The notes beneath the pieces were generated by a model. That model was not told the DNA's origin and ran no database searches. It saw nothing but the letters and a program-made list of their open reading frames with translations. The position numbers and the translations under genes are program-made. Shown here piece by piece: positions 5,853 through 6,750 of a stretch of 6,750 bases of DNA; position 1 is the first letter of the stretch; every line of letters begins with the position of its first letter. The stretch is taken from positions 1 through 6,750 of the forward strand of contig CAKPEF010000032.1 of assembly GCA_934149305.1 (NCBI GenBank), written 5' to 3'. This DNA is from an uncultured Clostridia bacterium (lineage in GTDB: Bacteria > Bacillota > Clostridia > TANB77 > UBA1234).

Positions 5853-6365
5853 ATGCAAATGAATAAGAAAAAAATTATATCAATTGGTGTTTTAGTAATA
5901 GGAATTGTCAGTGTCATTATCGTTGTATCACTAATATTAAACAAGAAAGGACCATCAATAATTGTAAGCAAGCCACTTAATGAAAAAGTGAATCTTGAAG
6001 AAGTGTTAAAAAGCATAGAAAAAGTTGATTCCGATGTAGCAAACGAGGACATTGCAAAAGGAGTAGAAGAAATCGACTTTAATGAATATAATGCCTTAGA
6101 GAAAAAGGCATTAGTATATACAACAGATGAAAATGTAAATGAAATATGGATGATAAAGCTAGGAAATTACAATCAACAAGAAGATGTATGTAGGATATTA
6201 GGACAAAGAGTACAAAAACTAAAAAGTGCATTCGAAAATAACGAAGCACAACTAAAAATATTAAACGAAGCAATAATAAAACAAGAAGAAGGAATAGTAA
6301 TAATGATAATATCTCCAGATGCAAAAGAAGTAGAGGAAAAAATAGCAAAATCAATGCAAATTTAA
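5853..6365 (+). CDS. Membrane-anchored DUF4358-like protein
   Basis: The 170-residue product has a short basic start (MQMNKKK), one hydrophobic segment (about residues 9-28) and a charged extracytoplasmic domain. The pattern ALVYTTDENVNEIWMIKLGN, a helix with arginine and lysine (GQRVQKLKSAF), then GIVIMIISPD, fits DUF4358, a family of small lipoprotein- or membrane-anchored proteins of unknown function common in Clostridia. There is no lipobox cysteine, so this one appears to be anchored by an uncleaved segment. I chose ATG 5853 because AAGAGG at 5839-5844 is eight bases upstream; GTG 5847 is too close to it and ATG 5859 is rather far. It has its own promoter and terminator. Confidence 0.75.
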   Translation: MQMNKKKIISIGVLVIGIVSVIIVVSLILNKKGPSIIVSKPLNEKVNLEEVLKSIEKVDSDVANEDIAKGVEEIDFNEYNALEKKALVYTTDENVNEIWMIKLGNYNQQEDVCRILGQRVQKLKSAFENNEAQLKILNEAIIKQEEGIVIMIISPDAKEVEEKIAKSMQI

Positions 6366-6415
6366 GATAATATAGCACGAAAGTTAAAAAGTCGAAAAAT
6401 GTCGAACGAAGATAA

Positions 6416-6444
6416 TTGACAATTAAAAAAGAGTAATATATATT
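6416..6444 (+). promoter_or_regulatory. Near-consensus promoter toward the Rpn-family gene
   Basis: TTGACA (6416-6421), a 17-base spacer and TATATT (6439-6444, five of six) make one of the best promoter matches in the window. The start site would be near 6451, inside the left arm of the terminator stem at 6445-6478, giving a 5' leader of about 240 bases before ATG 6690. The transcript would open with GGTTGAG, able to pair with CTTAACC as a 5' stem-loop. Confidence 0.55.
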
Positions 6445-6480
6445 AAAGGTGGTTGAGAACAAAAACTTAACCATCTTTTT
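6445..6480 (+). terminator. Intrinsic terminator of the DUF4358-like gene
   Basis: AAAGGTGGTTGAG (6445-6457) pairs with CTTAACCATCTTT (6466-6478) over 13 positions with two G-T wobbles and an eight-base loop, followed by a T run through 6480. It lies 80 bases after the stop codon. Its left arm begins immediately after the -10 box of a near-consensus promoter. Confidence 0.8.
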
Positions 6481-6484
6481 CTTA

Positions 6485-6506
6485 TATCGTAAAAATCATT
6501 ACGATA
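6485..6506. promoter_or_regulatory. Inverted repeat TATCGTAA-N6-TTACGATA
   Basis: Perfect 8-base inverted copies at 6485-6492 and 6499-6506 with a six-base gap lie about 35 bases downstream of the predicted start site of the Rpn-gene transcript. It may be an operator or an RNA hairpin in the leader; no T tract follows, so it is not a terminator. The half-sites resemble those of the Bacillus Zur box, but the gap is too wide for the usual 7-1-7 layout. Confidence 0.4.
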
Positions 6507-6644
6507 ATTCCCAAACAAGAAAAATAAAAAATCTGTAACTAAAGCAGTTGAATAGCCAAGCGCAAAAAAGAAGGTGATTAAAATTAGCAATTAAAGTGAT
6601 AAAAATATAGTTAATATATTTTCAAAATAATCTAAAAGATTCTA

Positions 6645-6686
6645 ATGGCAAACCGCCACAAATCCCTCAAAAAGAAAGGAAAATAA
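6645..6686 (+). CDS. Possible 13-residue leader peptide before the Rpn-family gene
   Basis: ATG at 6645 opens a short frame, MANRHKSLKKKGK, ending TAA at 6684-6686, three bases before the next start codon. The peptide is very basic. The RBS of the downstream gene lies inside it, so translational coupling is conceivable. Its own RBS is poor, and a frame this short can occur by chance; I list it only as a possibility. The rest of 6366-6689 shows no other gene. Confidence 0.15.
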   Translation: MANRHKSLKKKGK

Positions 6687-6689
6687 AAT

Positions 6690-6750
6690 ATGACAAACAT
6701 AGCATATAAAACCCCACAAAATGATTATATCTTCAAAAAAATATTTGGAA
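6690..6750 (+). CDS. Rpn-family recombination-promoting nuclease/putative transposase (N-terminus only)
   Basis: Only the first 20 codons are in the window: MTNIAYKTPQNDYIFKKIFG. The motif P-x-N-D-Y-[IV]-F-K-K-[IL]-F-G at the N-terminus is characteristic of the PD-(D/E)XK family known as Rpn or 'PDDEXK family putative transposase', which is abundant in Clostridia. The E. coli members are DNA endonucleases that raise RecA-independent recombination. Catalytic residues would lie beyond the right edge. The RBS AGAAAGGA (6673-6680) is nine bases before ATG 6690. Confidence 0.75.
   Translation, partial: MTNIAYKTPQNDYIFKKIFG

Noticed and set aside
6485..6506. Zur box
   Set aside because: The half-sites TCGTAA/TTACGA are similar, but the Bacillus Zur consensus has a single base between seven-base halves, while here the spacing is three bases too long.
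1..6750. CRISPR arrays, tRNA or rRNA genes
   Set aside because: No regularly spaced multi-copy repeat with unique spacers was seen, and no tRNA- or rRNA-like sequence was recognised in the intergenic regions.

Overview
The window is strongly AT-rich with heavy ATA (Ile) and AGA (Arg) codon use, GGAGG-type ribosome binding sites and TTGACA/TATAAT-type promoters. This, with the gene set (TatD, YibE/F, a CtpA-type S41 peptidase, a small cold-shock protein, Hsp33, a DUF4358-like protein, an Rpn-type nuclease), points to a low-GC Gram-positive bacterium, most likely a gut-type member of Clostridia. No species call is possible from the sequence alone.

Layout. 1-250: a divergent intergenic region. 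The first bases are an antisense RBS for a gene off the left edge, followed by a spaced direct repeat, a plus-strand promoter and a perfect hairpin in the tatD leader. 251-3625: three housekeeping genes on the plus strand, tatD, yibE/F-like and ctpA. 3626-5071: a strong promoter with an operator-like inverted repeat, a cold-shock gene with a one-base insertion inside its RNA-binding motif, a perfect intrinsic terminator, then hslO (Hsp33) with its own terminator. 5168-5552: a minus-strand DUF11-like gene, also broken by one extra base near its start. 5612-5747: a short element with terminal inverted repeats and a possible 6-bp target duplication, which looks like a non-autonomous miniature transposon. 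5853-6365: a membrane-anchored DUF4358-like protein with promoter and terminator. 6366-6689: a regulatory region without a solid gene. 6690-6750: the first 20 codons of an Rpn-family nuclease/transposase.

How the parts relate. tatD, yibE/F and ctpA may be co-transcribed, since no convincing terminator separates them, although the 170-base gap before ctpA leaves room for a promoter. The cold-shock gene and hslO form a stress-protein pair separated by a terminator with only 24 bases between terminator and hslO start, so hslO expression probably depends on read-through or on a weak promoter at the end of csp. The DUF4358-like and Rpn genes appear to be separate transcription units.

The least ordinary content is non-coding. 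Related repeat pieces lie at 2352-2395, 3622-3696 and 5612-5747. The last is the only copy with both ends. The middle copy overlaps the stop codon of ctpA. Two neighbouring genes also each carry a single-base insertion, which is either real decay or a base-accuracy problem in this assembly.
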